Source of the DNA: Nocardia takedensis NBRC 100417
GTDB lineage: Bacteria; Actinomycetota; Actinomycetes; Mycobacteriales; Mycobacteriaceae
Direction of reading: 5' to 3'
NCBI RefSeq assembly: GCF_000308695.1
Contig: NZ_BAGG01000115.1
Location: forward strand, 62,001-126,000
DNA: 64,000 nucleotides
Positions 7,451-16,817 of this stretch are shown here, piece by piece (position 1 is the stretch's first letter; every line of letters starts with the position of its first letter). Position numbers and translations under genes: made by a program. A model generated the notes under the pieces. It was not told the DNA's origin and made no database searches. It was given only the letters and a program-made list of their open reading frames with translations.

Positions 7451-8682
7451 CTGCGTGCCTCCACACCATTGGGTCGACCCGCCCCCGTGGGGCGCGGGCT
7501 CATATCTCTCGTGCTCACCACGATGCCGTCGACGTCTTCTTCGCCGTCGGATTCACGGTGGGCGGGTATTCGCAGGGTGAACGTGGATCCGGTGCCGAGC
7601 TTGCTCCACAGGGTGATCTCACCGTTGTGGTTGGCCGCGACATGTTTGACGATAGCCAGCCCGAGCCCGGTACCCCCGGTGGAGCGCGAGCGCGCCTTGT
7701 CCGAACGGAAGAATCGTTCGAAGACGCGCTCCTGATCCTCCTTGGCGATGCCGATGCCGCGGTCGGTGACGGCCATCGCGACGTGGTCACCGCGCAGCGA
7801 GCGGCTGACCGACACGTGCGAACCCGCGGGCGAGTAGGCGATGGCGTTCTCCACCAGGTTGGACAGGGCGGTCACCAGCAGGGTCTCGTCGCCGAGCACC
7901 TCGAGTCCGCTGGGCCGGTCGGTGCTGACGGTGATGCCCGCGGCCTCGGCGGCGGTGCGGGAGCGGTCGACCGCCTGCATGACGACGGTGTCGACGTCCA
8001 CGACTTCGAGTTCCGGCAATTTCTCCGCACCCTGCAGGCGCGAGAGCGCGATGAGTTCGGTGACCATCTTGCCGAGCCTGCGCGATTCGTCCAGGACGCG
8101 GTTGCCGAAATGTCGCACGGCGTCGGGGTCGTCGGCCGACTCCAGCAGCGCCTCGGCCAGCAGGCTCATCGCGCCGACCGGGGTCTTGAGTTCGTGGCTG
8201 ACGTTGGCGACGAAATCGCGGCGGGTCGCTTCCATCCTGGCCTGCTCGGAGTCGTCGTCGGCGAAGAGGACCGTGAAGGTGGTCTCCTCGGGTGACAGGG
8301 CCCGCGCGACGCCGCGCACGGCGATCCGACTGCGGCCGGGCAGCGGATTCTTGGCGGTGAGGTCGAATTCGGCGGATTCGCCGCTGGCGAGCACTTTCTC
8401 CACCGCGGCCCAGGCGCGCTCGTCCAGGAGTCGGTTGCGGACCAGGCCGAGTTCCTCGGCGCGCGGGTTGACCAACAGCACGTCGCGGTATTCGTCGACG
8501 ACGGCGATCCCGCTCTCGGAGGCCAGGACGATGAGGTCGAGCACCTGGGACATGGTGAGTCCGGAGTCGGCCTGTCGCCGCGCGGCCTGGCGCGCGTTGA
8601 CGTAGGGGATCAGTAGCCCGCCGACTGCCAGGCCGACGACAGCCGCGAGGACTGCCAACATCACGGCCTGCGGAACACTCAC
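7447..8682 (-). CDS. senX3: Sensor histidine kinase SenX3
   Basis: A 411-residue membrane kinase: one N-terminal hydrophobic segment (about residues 5-27), a PAS-like region (residues 45-150), the H box ANVSHELKTPVGAM with H163, then an HATPase domain with N box (LSNLVENAIAYSP), G1 (DRGIGI), F box and G2 (GTGLGLAIVKH). The start is placed at GTG 8682, giving a mycobacterial-type N-terminus, but AGGGG sits directly against it, so a start 12-15 bp further in (GTG 8670 or ATG 8667) is possible. It phosphorylates RegX3. Confidence 0.93.
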   Translation of the reverse strand: MSVPQAVMLAVLAAVVGLAVGGLLIPYVNARQAARRQADSGLTMSQVLDLIVLASESGIAVVDEYRDVLLVNPRAEELGLVRNRLLDERAWAAVEKVLASGESAEFDLTAKNPLPGRSRIAVRGVARALSPEETTFTVLFADDDSEQARMEATRRDFVANVSHELKTPVGAMSLLAEALLESADDPDAVRHFGNRVLDESRRLGKMVTELIALSRLQGAEKLPELEVVDVDTVVMQAVDRSRTAAEAAGITVSTDRPSGLEVLGDETLLVTALSNLVENAIAYSPAGSHVSVSRSLRGDHVAMAVTDRGIGIAKEDQERVFERFFRSDKARSRSTGGTGLGLAIVKHVAANHNGEITLWSKLGTGSTFTLRIPAHRESDGEEDVDGIVVSTRDMSPRPTGAGRPNGVEARR

Positions 8683-8787
8683 CCCTGAATCGTACGGTCG
8701 TCTACGGGGGGCCAAACGGGGGGTACAAGAAGTTTCGCGCAGGTCACGACCACTTCGGAGATCGTTAGCCATGTGTTTACGCGTTGT

Positions 8788-8824
8788 TCGGTATACCGAT
8801 TCGGGATGAACCGGGCAGGTGAAC
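8788..8824 (-). promoter_or_regulatory. Candidate regulatory sites upstream of senX3
   Basis: On the senX3 coding strand there are two half-sites like the actinobacterial PHO box, GTTCACC (8818-8824) and GTTCATC (8805-8811), with a 13-bp period. A perfect 12-bp palindrome TCGGTATACCGA (8788-8799) follows. This fits autoregulation by RegX3, but the 13-bp period differs from the classic 11-bp repeat. Confidence 0.35.
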
Positions 8825-8862
8825 GTGGCGGAAATCGGTCGCGCCGCGCGGTTCGAAAAGAA

Positions 8863-8892
8863 GCGAGGCCCGGTGCGCGCACCGGGCCTCGC
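8863..8892 (-). terminator. Intrinsic terminator of the CocE-type gene
   Basis: A perfect 30-bp palindrome of 15-bp arms starting GCGAGGCCCGGTGCG. On the minus strand it is followed by CTTCTTTT, giving the U-rich tail of a Rho-independent terminator 35 bp after the stop at 8928. Confidence 0.8.
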
Positions 8893-8927
8893 TCAGGCCG
8901 TCTCCCAGACTGCTCGGGGAAGCGGGA

Positions 8928-10979
8928 TCACCAGCCGGGGTTGCCCCGCAGCGGCACGTTCACGAAACTCGGCCGGTTCGGGTCGAGCTGCACGTGCTGG
9001 GGGCGCAAGCCGGTGTCGACCAACATCGCCAGCACCGGCAGACCCTTCGGGAAGTTGCCCGCGAACACGTCCACCCGCAGTCGGTGGCCCGGCTTCAGCA
9101 CCGCCTCGGTGGCGGTCAGGGTGATGTCGAGCGTGGTCGCCTCACCGGGGACCGTGGGCTGCCGGTGCTCGAGCGAGGTGAACGGACGGGGATCGGTGTA
9201 GTCGCCGTTGGCCGAACGGGTGCTGTTGGCGTCGTCCACCTGCCGCAGCGAGGCCATGAGCTGACCCGAGGACAGCACCGAGGACTGCCCGTCCGGGGCG
9301 ACATCGTTGACCGTCACGGTCCAGTAGCCGTCCTCGGTGTCCTGGACGGTGTTGAGCCGCACCGCGATCGGACCCGAGATCGCCGTCTCCTCGGCCACCG
9401 GCGCGCTGGTGAAGGTCAGCGCGTTGGTCTCGGCGATCCGGGAGTCCTTGGCGCAGCCGTCGATGACCGAGAGCACGCCCGCCGTGCCCTGGGCCGCGTC
9501 GTTGGAGCACACCGTGCTCAGGCCGGGGCCGAGGGTCAGCCGGTCGCCGTCGGCGACCGGGTCGGGCCGCAGCGAGCCGTCGTACACGCTCGCGGCGGTG
9601 CCGCTGACCGCCGAGGACAGGTACATCCGACGGTGGGTGGCCTCGTCGCCGCCCGTGGCGCTGTCACCGAAGCCGTTGGCGGTGACCCAGCCGCCGCCCT
9701 GCTGACGCAGGGTGACCGGCCCGTAACCGTCGATGCCGTTGTCGATGCCCTTGAGCCACTTGTCGAACCAGGCGCGCTGGAGCACGTCCAGGCGCGGGGG
9801 CAGCCCCGGCTTGCCGTACTCGTTGCCCGAGTTCAGGTGGTAGGTGTTGCCCATGAGCAACTGCTTCTGGCCCGCGGGCAGCGGGATCTGGTTGTAGATC
9901 TTGGATTCGGAGTAGGTGAACAGATCGTGCCAGCCGCCGACCACGAAGGTCGGCACCCGGATGGCGCTCGGATCGGCCAGGTACTCCTGACGCGCCGGAC
10001 TGCTCGCGCTGAGCAGTTCCTTCAGGCGCGGGTCGGCGTCCTCGATGCGGGTCGAGGTGTAGGCGTTGAGGAAGACGTCCATGAATGTCAGCGGCGAGGC
10101 GGCGCGGTCGGCGAGCCACTGCTGGTCGAAGCGGCCGTTGGCGATGGCCTGCGCGTCCGGCAGCCACTTGAGGGCGTTGACCGCGGTCAGCCACAGCGGG
10201 ATGAAGTTGAAGCCGAAGCCGCCGCCGGGCGCGAGCACATCGTTGATCAGGTCGCTGCCGGGGACGATCGGGAAGATCGCCTTGAGGTGCTCGGGCTGTT
10301 TGGCGGCCGCCTGCACCTGGTTGATCGCCGAGTAGGAGATGCCGCTCATGCCGATGTTGCCGTCGGACCAGGGCTGGGCCGCGGCCCAGTCGATGACCTC
10401 GACGGTGTCCTGCTGTTCGCGGGCGCGCAGCAGATTCCATTCGCCCTGGGAGAAGCCGGTGCCGCGGACGTCGACGACGACCTGGGTGTAGCCGCTCTTG
10501 ATCAGCTGGCGGTCCACGGAGAAGTTGCGCAGTTCACCGCCGCCGAACGCCTTGGTGAGGTCGGTGACGCCGGACAGCGGGGTGCCGGAGAGGTCGAAGC
10601 GGCGCAGCGCGTCGATCAGGGCGTCGGACAGACCCGGCACGGCGCTGGCGTGGTCGGCGAGGTTGGAGACCAGCTTGGTGTACGGGGTCAGGTTGACCAC
10701 CGTGGGCGTGCGGGTCTCTACCGGGCGTCCCGAGGCGTCGGCGGGCCGGTAGACGTTGCCCTTGAGCACCGTGCCGTCACTCATCGTGATCGGGACGTCC
10801 CACTCGATGAAGATGTTCGGGTACTGCTGCGCGGCGTCCTGGGTCGCCACCCAGGACGCGCCCGCCGCACCGCCGTCGGGGCCGGTGGGCGCGGGCGACG
10901 CGGCGGCGCCGGAACTGAGGAAGGGGACGAGCACGACGGTGGCCATCGCGGCCACCGCCGTACGCAACGCGTACTTCAT
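8928..10979 (-). CDS. Secreted CocE/NonD-family hydrolase (X-Pro dipeptidyl-peptidase-like)
   Basis: A 683-residue exported serine hydrolase. The signal peptide (residues 1-27) ends in SGAAAS. The catalytic alpha/beta domain has VVVDVRGTGFSQGEWN and the nucleophile elbow GMSGISYSA; a cap domain follows, then WFDKWLKG, and a C-terminal jelly-roll with LRVDVFAGNFPKG typical of S15/CocE proteins. Substrate is unknown: acyl esters, beta-lactams or peptides are possible. It is monocistronic with its own terminator. A half-match to a DtxR/IdeR box (TAGGTTAGG, minus strand, near 11022-11032) lies upstream but is too weak to call. Confidence 0.85.
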   Translation of the reverse strand: MKYALRTAVAAMATVVLVPFLSSGAAASPAPTGPDGGAAGASWVATQDAAQQYPNIFIEWDVPITMSDGTVLKGNVYRPADASGRPVETRTPTVVNLTPYTKLVSNLADHASAVPGLSDALIDALRRFDLSGTPLSGVTDLTKAFGGGELRNFSVDRQLIKSGYTQVVVDVRGTGFSQGEWNLLRAREQQDTVEVIDWAAAQPWSDGNIGMSGISYSAINQVQAAAKQPEHLKAIFPIVPGSDLINDVLAPGGGFGFNFIPLWLTAVNALKWLPDAQAIANGRFDQQWLADRAASPLTFMDVFLNAYTSTRIEDADPRLKELLSASSPARQEYLADPSAIRVPTFVVGGWHDLFTYSESKIYNQIPLPAGQKQLLMGNTYHLNSGNEYGKPGLPPRLDVLQRAWFDKWLKGIDNGIDGYGPVTLRQQGGGWVTANGFGDSATGGDEATHRRMYLSSAVSGTAASVYDGSLRPDPVADGDRLTLGPGLSTVCSNDAAQGTAGVLSVIDGCAKDSRIAETNALTFTSAPVAEETAISGPIAVRLNTVQDTEDGYWTVTVNDVAPDGQSSVLSSGQLMASLRQVDDANSTRSANGDYTDPRPFTSLEHRQPTVPGEATTLDITLTATEAVLKPGHRLRVDVFAGNFPKGLPVLAMLVDTGLRPQHVQLDPNRPSFVNVPLRGNPGW

Positions 10980-11189
10980 CGGACGTTATCCACCTCTCGG
11001 ACGGGAAGAACCGCTGGAGCCTACCTAACCTACTGCCCGGTAAGGAAGACCGGCCTCCCTGTCATGTTCAGAATGACCGTCAACATATACGGAAAAATCG
11101 GACAAAGACAGAGCGTGCGCCCACCGAATCACTGGACCTTCGTCCAGAATTCACGCTCACCAGCCCGGGTTGACAACCACCGAAAACAA

Positions 11190-11225
11190 CGACGCGCCGC
11201 GGTCGCGAACCACCACGGCGCGTCG
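11190..11225 (-). terminator. Terminator of gpmA
   Basis: A perfect 10-bp stem CGACGCGCCG (11190-11199) / CGGCGCGTCG (11216-11225), followed on the minus strand by GTTGTTTTC, 18 bp after the gpmA stop. Confidence 0.65.
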
Positions 11226-11242
11226 GAGACGTGCGAAACGAG

Positions 11243-11989
11243 TTACTTGCCGCCCTGATTCGCCACGGCGGCGGCGCCCGCGGCGGCGGCCTCCGGATCG
11301 AGGTACTCGCGCGGCCGGACCGGACGCAGGTTCTCGTCCAGTTCGTAGCGCAGCGGGATGCCGGTCGGGATGTTCAGACCCGCGATGTCCTCGTCGGAGA
11401 TGCCGTCCAGATGCTTCACCAGCGCCCGCAGCGAATTGCCGTGCGCCGCCACCAGAACGGTCCTGCCCGCCACCAGATCCCGCGAGATCGTCGACTCCCA
11501 GTACGGGATCATCCGGTTCACCACGTCGAGCAGGCATTCGGTGCGCGGCACCTCGATCTCGGCGTAGCGCGGATCGGCGTCCTGGCTGTACTCGTCGGCC
11601 GGATCGATCAGCGGCGGCGGGGTGTCGTAGCTGCGCCGCCACAGCATGAACTGGTCCTCGCCGTACTCGTCGCGGATCTGGGCCTTGTTCTTGCCCTGCA
11701 ACGCGCCGTAGTGCCGCTCGTTGAGCCGCCAGTCGCGCACCACCGGAATCCAGTGCCGGTCGGCGGCGTCCAGCGCGATGTTCGCGGTGCTGATCGCGCG
11801 GCGCAGCAGCGAGGTGTAGACGATGTCGGGCGCGATGCCGTGCTCGGCCAGCAACTCGCCCGCGCGCTTGCCCTCGGCGACGCCCTTGTCGGTCAGGTGC
11901 ACATCGACCCAGCCGGTGAACAGGTTGAGGGCGTTCCATTCGCTCTCGCCGTGGCGCAGCAGCACGAGGGTGTACGTCATGGCGGCCAT
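11243..11989 (-). CDS. gpmA: 2,3-bisphosphoglycerate-dependent phosphoglycerate mutase
   Basis: A 248-residue glycolytic enzyme interconverting 3- and 2-phosphoglycerate. LVLLRHGESEWN holds the phospho-histidine, LNERHYGALQG the substrate loop, and VAAHGNSLRALVKHL the second catalytic His. The length fits the family. A second ATG at 11980 gives MTYTLVLLRHG, the usual N-terminus, and may be the true start; neither has a strong ribosome site. M. tuberculosis gpm1 also lies next to senX3-regX3; here the CocE-type gene has been inserted between them. Confidence 0.95.
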   Translation of the reverse strand: MAAMTYTLVLLRHGESEWNALNLFTGWVDVHLTDKGVAEGKRAGELLAEHGIAPDIVYTSLLRRAISTANIALDAADRHWIPVVRDWRLNERHYGALQGKNKAQIRDEYGEDQFMLWRRSYDTPPPLIDPADEYSQDADPRYAEIEVPRTECLLDVVNRMIPYWESTISRDLVAGRTVLVAAHGNSLRALVKHLDGISDEDIAGLNIPTGIPLRYELDENLRPVRPREYLDPEAAAAGAAAVANQGGK

Positions 11990-12026
11990 TCTGGCACGCC
12001 CGCCCCGTACCGTTCACCCGCGCCCG

Positions 12027-12920
12027 TCAGGCCTGCACGGTCAACGCCGTCAGCAACCCCGCGCCCACCAGCGTCGCGTGCTCGCCCAGTTCCGAGGGCA
12101 CCACCCGCAGATCGCGCAGGAAGCCCAGTCGCGCGTGCGCGCCCAACGCCTCCTGCATCGGCCGCCACAGCGGTTCGCCCGCCTGCGCGAAACCGCCGCC
12201 GACCACGACCAGGTCGATGTCGAGCAGGGCGGCCGCCGACGAGATCGCCTGCCCCAGCGCGATACCCGCGCGCCGCAGCGCCGCCTTGGCGATCCGGTCA
12301 CCCGCCTCGGCGGATTCGGCCAGTTCCTTGCCGGTCTCGCCCACCCACCCGCGCTCACGCGCCCACCGCACCGAGGACGGCCCGCTGGCGATGGCCTCCA
12401 CGCAGCCCACCCCGCCGCACGCGCACGGATCGGTCGACCCCGGCACCACCACGTGGCCGATGTGTCCGGCGTTGCCGGTGTGCCCCACCGCGACCATGCC
12501 GCCCACGATGACCCCGCCGCCGATGCCCGAGGACACCGTCATCGCCAACGCGTCCGGCGTCTCGCGCGCCGCGCCGAAATGCCGTTCGGCCAAGGCCAGA
12601 CACACCCCGTCGATCGCGAAACGCACCGAGGCGCCCGGGAACAGGTCCTGCACGGCGGGCACGATCGGGAATCCGTCGGCCCACTCCGGGATGTTCAACG
12701 GCTGCATCTGCCCGGCCGGCGCGTCGACGGGACCGCACGCGCCGATGCCGACCATGCGCACCTCGGACCCGTTCGCGGCCGCCAGCAGCAGTCCGCGGCA
12801 CGCCTCCCACACCCCCGCCTCCGGGACCTGGATGCGCCCCACCTCGTGGGTCACCCCGTCCGGGCCCACCAGTCCGACCGCCATCTTGGTCGCACCGATG
12901 TCCAGCGCCAATGCCGTCAT
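12027..12920 (-). CDS. ROK-family sugar kinase (glucokinase-like)
   Basis: A 297-residue kinase without a DNA-binding N-terminus. ALDIGATKMAVGLV is the ATP phosphate-1 loop, SSGIGGGVIVGG the phosphate-2 loop, and GHIGHVVV with CACGGVGCVEA is the ROK zinc motif (His plus three Cys). VVVGGGFAQAGE is near the adenosine site. It probably phosphorylates glucose or a related hexose with ATP. It lies between gpmA and the YbjN gene, where M. tuberculosis has a different gene. Confidence 0.85.
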   Translation of the reverse strand: MTALALDIGATKMAVGLVGPDGVTHEVGRIQVPEAGVWEACRGLLLAAANGSEVRMVGIGACGPVDAPAGQMQPLNIPEWADGFPIVPAVQDLFPGASVRFAIDGVCLALAERHFGAARETPDALAMTVSSGIGGGVIVGGMVAVGHTGNAGHIGHVVVPGSTDPCACGGVGCVEAIASGPSSVRWARERGWVGETGKELAESAEAGDRIAKAALRRAGIALGQAISSAAALLDIDLVVVGGGFAQAGEPLWRPMQEALGAHARLGFLRDLRVVPSELGEHATLVGAGLLTALTVQA

Positions 12921-13059
12921 CTCACCCCCACATCGAAAGATCCGGGATCGCAGCGTTTACGGCTCCCGGAATCGGCTGCCTTCCGTACGGGGGGAGACGC
13001 TACGGGAGTGCGGACCGGCGACACCGACGACCCCGCGCGGATCAGGGGCGGGCGGCGGC

Positions 13060-13569
13060 TCAGGGTTTGTCGGCGGAGTCCACCAGATGCTCGAAGGCGC
13101 GCAGATTCTTCAGCGATTCGCCCCGCGAGACCCGCCACTTCCATTCCTTGCGAATGGATTCGGCGAAACCGAGTTCGAGCAGGGTGTTGAAATCGGCGTC
13201 GACCGCCTCGAGCACCTGCCCGAAGATCCGGTCCAGTTCGTCGGCGGTCACCGCGTGCAGCGAGACCCGGCCGACCAGGTAGATGTCGCCGACCCGGTCC
13301 AAGGTGTAGGCCACCGCGTAGAGCCTGCGGTTGCGACGCAACAGGAATTTGTAGACGCCCTCGAAGTTCTCGTCCGGTTTGCGGCACACGAACGATTCGA
13401 TCCGCAGACCGTGGGTGCCGACCGTGACCATGACGGTGGTCTTGAGTTTGCGCTCACCCGGCAGCACCACGACGAAGACGTCCTCGCCGGGGCGGGTGTA
13501 CTCGATCTCGCGCTCGCGCAAAGTCTGCTCGACCAGGCGCGCCGTGCTCTCGGTCGTCTGCTCCGTCAT
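13060..13569 (-). CDS. YbjN-domain protein (Rv0487-like)
   Basis: A 169-residue protein of the YbjN/type III secretion chaperone-like fold: an N-terminal helix, then VFVVVLPGERKLKTTVMVTVG, a strand-rich centre and a C-terminal helical part (FNTLLELGFAESIRKEWKW). The start is set at ATG 13569 because it overlaps the mshA stop as ATGA and is preceded by GGGAG at good spacing; a longer form from 13596 would read into mshA. M. tuberculosis also keeps this gene right after mshA. Possible role as a chaperone or regulator of mycothiol synthesis; unproven. Confidence 0.85.
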   Translation of the reverse strand: MTEQTTESTARLVEQTLREREIEYTRPGEDVFVVVLPGERKLKTTVMVTVGTHGLRIESFVCRKPDENFEGVYKFLLRRNRRLYAVAYTLDRVGDIYLVGRVSLHAVTADELDRIFGQVLEAVDADFNTLLELGFAESIRKEWKWRVSRGESLKNLRAFEHLVDSADKP

Positions 13570-15002
13570 CGGGGTACTCCCATCCGTCGCCGCCACAGCG
13601 CCCTCGGTCTGGCCGGGCCGCCCAGACCCGCGCGTTCGGCGGATACCCGGTCGCGCGGGTCCTCACGCAGCACACCGTACGGCTCGTCCAGCACCGACGG
13701 CGTCGTGCCCGGGTGCGGGGCGTCGGTGAAATCGGCGGCCGCGGCGAGGTAGCTGTCCAGCAGGCCCGCGGCGGTGTGCTCCCAGGAGAAGTGGGCGGCG
13801 TGCTCGACCGCGCGAATCCCCATGTGCCGCAGGCGTTCCGGGTCGCCGAGCAGGGCGCCGAGCGCCGCGGCCCAGTCGCCGATGCGGTGGCCCGCGACCA
13901 GGACGCCGGTCTCGTCGTCGCGGACCGCGGTGCCGAGCCCGCCCACGTGCGCGGCCAGCACGGGCGTGCCGCTGGCCTGCGCCTCGATGGCGACCAAACC
14001 GAACGATTCGTTGTAGCTGGGCACCGCGACCAGATCGGCGGCCCGATAGACCTGCACCAACCGCTGCGGCGGCTGCGGCGGCAGGAAGGTGACGCGGTCG
14101 GCGATGCCGAGTTCGGCGGCCAGTTCGATGAGCGCGTCGGGACGTTCCAGCCCGGTTCCGGACGGCCCGCCCACGATGAGCACCCGCAGCCTGCCGCCGC
14201 GATCGGCGTCGGGGCCGCGCAGCACCTCGGCGGCGGCGCGCACCAGGATGTCGGGGGCCTTGAGCGGCTGGATGCGGCCGACGAAGGCGACGACCCGCTC
14301 GTTCGGGTCGATGCCGAACAGCGCGCGGGCCGCGGCCTTGTCGCCGGGCCGGTAGCGCGACAGGTCGGCGCCGGGCGGCACCACGTCGATGCGGTCGGGG
14401 CGCGCCCCGTACAGCTCGACCAGCTGGCGCGCTTCCTCGACGGTGTTGGCGACCATGCGGTCGGCCTCGGTGATGACCTGTTTCTCGCCGATCTCGCGGG
14501 TCAGCGGTTCGGGGGCGTCGCCCTCGGCCAGCGCGGCGTTCTTCACCGCGGCCAAAGTGTGCGCGGTGTGCACCAGCGGCACCCGCCAGCGGTCGCGCGC
14601 CAGCCAGCCGACCTGGCCGGAGAGCCAGTAGTGCGAATGCACCAAGTCGTAGTGGCCGGGCTGGTGCTTGGCCTCCTGGCGCAGCACCTCCGCGGCGAAC
14701 GAGCACAGCTGGGTGGGCAGATCCTGCTTGTCCAGGCCCTCGAACGGGCCCGCGACGACGTTGCGGACCAGCACGCCCGGCGCGGCCTCCTGGACCGGCG
14801 GCAGGTTCGAGGAGGTCGCGCGGGTGAAGATCTCGACTTCGATGCCGCGCTGGGCCAGCTGTACGGCTGTTTGCAGCACGTACACGTTCATGCCGCCCGC
14901 GTCGCCAGTGCCCGGTTGGGCCAGTGGTGAGGTGTGCACCGACAGCACGGCGATCCGATCCGGCCGTAGATCCGGGCGTTGACTCACACATCCATAGTGC
15001 AC
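13566..15002 (-). CDS. mshA: D-inositol-3-phosphate glycosyltransferase MshA
   Basis: A GT-B, family GT4 enzyme of up to 478 residues. It transfers N-acetylglucosamine from UDP-GlcNAc to 1L-myo-inositol 3-phosphate, the first step of mycothiol synthesis. Signatures include VLSVHTSPLAQPGTGDAGGM, HSHYWLSG, HTAHTLAAVKN, FVGRIQPLKAPDIL and the nucleotide-sugar motif SYNESFGLVAIEAQASGTPV. The start is either GTG 15002 or GTG 14987 (VSQRPDLRPDRIAV); neither has a clear ribosome site. The 3' end overlaps the YbjN gene. Confidence 0.95.
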   Translation of the reverse strand: MHYGCVSQRPDLRPDRIAVLSVHTSPLAQPGTGDAGGMNVYVLQTAVQLAQRGIEVEIFTRATSSNLPPVQEAAPGVLVRNVVAGPFEGLDKQDLPTQLCSFAAEVLRQEAKHQPGHYDLVHSHYWLSGQVGWLARDRWRVPLVHTAHTLAAVKNAALAEGDAPEPLTREIGEKQVITEADRMVANTVEEARQLVELYGARPDRIDVVPPGADLSRYRPGDKAAARALFGIDPNERVVAFVGRIQPLKAPDILVRAAAEVLRGPDADRGGRLRVLIVGGPSGTGLERPDALIELAAELGIADRVTFLPPQPPQRLVQVYRAADLVAVPSYNESFGLVAIEAQASGTPVLAAHVGGLGTAVRDDETGVLVAGHRIGDWAAALGALLGDPERLRHMGIRAVEHAAHFSWEHTAAGLLDSYLAAAADFTDAPHPGTTPSVLDEPYGVLREDPRDRVSAERAGLGGPARPRALWRRRMGVPR

Positions 15003-15115
15003 GGCGTATACGACGCGACCGCAACCATGTCCGGCAAGGTGACAGCCATCACAAGCCCTTCGTGACGACGCTCACGCTCGCCGCGCTGATCCTCGAATAG
15101 GCGTTCGACCAGGGA

Positions 15116-15925
15116 CTACAGGCTGTCGACGAAACCGCCGACCTCGGCGACGAAACGCTCCGGGTCCTCCAGGAACAGCCCGTGCCTGCCGCCCTCCCAG
15201 AACGAACCGCGCCCGTCGGGAACGGTGTCGAGCACGTAGCGGCCGTTCTCCGGCGGGACCACCGGATCCTCGAGCCCGTGCAGCACCAGCACCGGCACCG
15301 TCAACGCCGCCAGCGTCGCGGTGTTGTCCACCGAGCGGTAGAACAGCGCCTTGCGCACCCGCGGCGGGGTCGACAGACTCGCGCCGAACAGGCGCTGCGC
15401 GTCCACGCCCGTGCCGCCGTTGGCGTCGCCGAAACCCGCGAAAGCCCGCACCGCGCGCCCCGGCGACTCCTCGAACACCCCCGGCATCGCCTCCACCAGC
15501 GCCCGGCCGGTCCCCGCGCCCGGCGCCTCGCGGCCGATATTGGCCATCGACCCGGTGAACACCACACCCGCCACCGCGCCCGTGCCGTGCGCCGTCAGAT
15601 AGTCCGAGACCACGATGCCGCCGTAGGACCACCCGAGCAGCACCGCCCCCGAATCCACCCCCTCCGCGGCCAGCACCGCCGCCAGATCGGCCGCCCAGTT
15701 CGCCGGATCGTCGTACCCGGACTCCGGCGCCCCCGAATAGCCGTGCCCGCGCAGATCCACCGCGATCACCCGGAACCGCTCGGCCAGCGACCGCGCCGCC
15801 GCACCCCAGCACCGCAGGTCCGCCGACCAGCCGTGCACCAGCACCAGCGGCCTGCCCTCCTCGGGGGCGTCGACCCGGTATGCGATGGAGGTGCCGTCGG
15901 CGCTGAGCGCATCCCGTAGAGCCAT
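15116..15925 (-). CDS. Alpha/beta hydrolase
   Basis: A 269-residue cytoplasmic hydrolase. LVLVHGWSADLRCW forms the oxyanion-hole region, VDLRGHGYSG the strand-4 loop, LLGWSYGGIVVSD the nucleophile elbow (Ser in GWSYGG), VLHGLEDPVVPPENG the acid and GRHGLFLEDPERF the catalytic His. Esterase or haloperoxidase-like chemistry is likely; substrate is unknown. It is divergent from the SDR gene across a 65-bp promoter gap. Confidence 0.85.
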   Translation of the reverse strand: MALRDALSADGTSIAYRVDAPEEGRPLVLVHGWSADLRCWGAAARSLAERFRVIAVDLRGHGYSGAPESGYDDPANWAADLAAVLAAEGVDSGAVLLGWSYGGIVVSDYLTAHGTGAVAGVVFTGSMANIGREAPGAGTGRALVEAMPGVFEESPGRAVRAFAGFGDANGGTGVDAQRLFGASLSTPPRVRKALFYRSVDNTATLAALTVPVLVLHGLEDPVVPPENGRYVLDTVPDGRGSFWEGGRHGLFLEDPERFVAEVGGFVDSL

Positions 15926-15990
15926 GCGATCGAGGTTAACGGTGATACGGGCAACTGCGACCGCCCGCTACCCGCCCCTAGGATCGCCGC

Positions 15991-16725
15991 ATGAGCACAC
16001 GCACCGCGATCGTCACCGGGGCCAGTTCCGGCATCGGTGAAGCCACCGCACGGCAACTGGCCGCCCAGGGGTACCACGTCCACGTGGGCGCGCGCCGGAT
16101 CGACCGACTGCGCGCGCTCGCCGAGGAGATCGGCGGCACCGCCCACGCGCTCGACGTCACCGACGACGAGTCGGTGCGCGCCTTCGCCGCCGCCGTCGAG
16201 CGCGCGGACGTGCTGGTCAACAACGCGGGCGGGGCCAAGGGCCTGGCGAGCGTCGCCGAAGCCGACCTCGACGACTGGCGCTGGATGTGGGAGACCAACG
16301 TGCTCGGCACGCTGCGCGTCACCAAGGCGCTGCTGCCCGCGCTCATCGCCTCCGGCGACGGACTCATCGTCACCATCACCTCGGTGGCCGCCTTCCACGC
16401 CTACGACAACGGCTCCGGCTACACCTCGGCCAAACACGCCCAGGCCGTCCTGCACCGCACGCTGCGCGGCGAACTGCTCGGAAAACCCGTGCGGCTCACC
16501 GAGATCGCGCCCGGCGCGGTCGAGACCGAGTTCTCCCTGGTGCGTTTCGACGGCGACGCCGACCGCGCCGCGAAGGTCTACGAAGGCATCGATCCGCTGG
16601 TCGCGGCCGATATCGCCGAGATCGTCGGCTTCGTCGCCTCGCGACCGCCGCACGTCAACCTGGACCAGATCATCGTCAAACCCCGCGACCAGGCCGAGCC
16701 GACGCGCTTCGCCCGGCGCAGCTGA
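15991..16725 (+). CDS. Short-chain dehydrogenase/reductase (Rv0484c-like)
   Basis: A 244-residue classical SDR. TGASSGIGEAT is the NADP(H) Gly-rich loop followed by a basic GARRIDRL that favours NADP; NNAG at about 72-75, the catalytic Ser in TSVAAFHAY and the YTSAK pair complete the active site. It resembles the serine 3-dehydrogenase/YdfG type. Its place near mshA and the L,D-transpeptidase matches Rv0484c. Physiological substrate unknown. Confidence 0.88.
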   Translation: MSTRTAIVTGASSGIGEATARQLAAQGYHVHVGARRIDRLRALAEEIGGTAHALDVTDDESVRAFAAAVERADVLVNNAGGAKGLASVAEADLDDWRWMWETNVLGTLRVTKALLPALIASGDGLIVTITSVAAFHAYDNGSGYTSAKHAQAVLHRTLRGELLGKPVRLTEIAPGAVETEFSLVRFDGDADRAAKVYEGIDPLVAADIAEIVGFVASRPPHVNLDQIIVKPRDQAEPTRFARRS

Positions 16726-16817
16726 CACGCCGACACATGGGTATCGACGCGGACGGACGGGGTACTCGGGGGCGGGACGACACGAGGGATTTCAGAGCCA
16801 GGATGGGAGATTCTCCG

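Noticed and set aside
11018..11040. IdeR/DtxR iron box upstream of the CocE-type gene
   Set aside because: Only one half (TAGGTTAGG) matches; the other half of the palindrome is absent.
8994..11258. A 754-codon frame on the plus strand antisense to the CocE-type hydrolase
   Set aside because: Composition is Gly/Arg/Val-rich with no domains; it mirrors a well-supported secreted hydrolase and is a GC-bias artefact.
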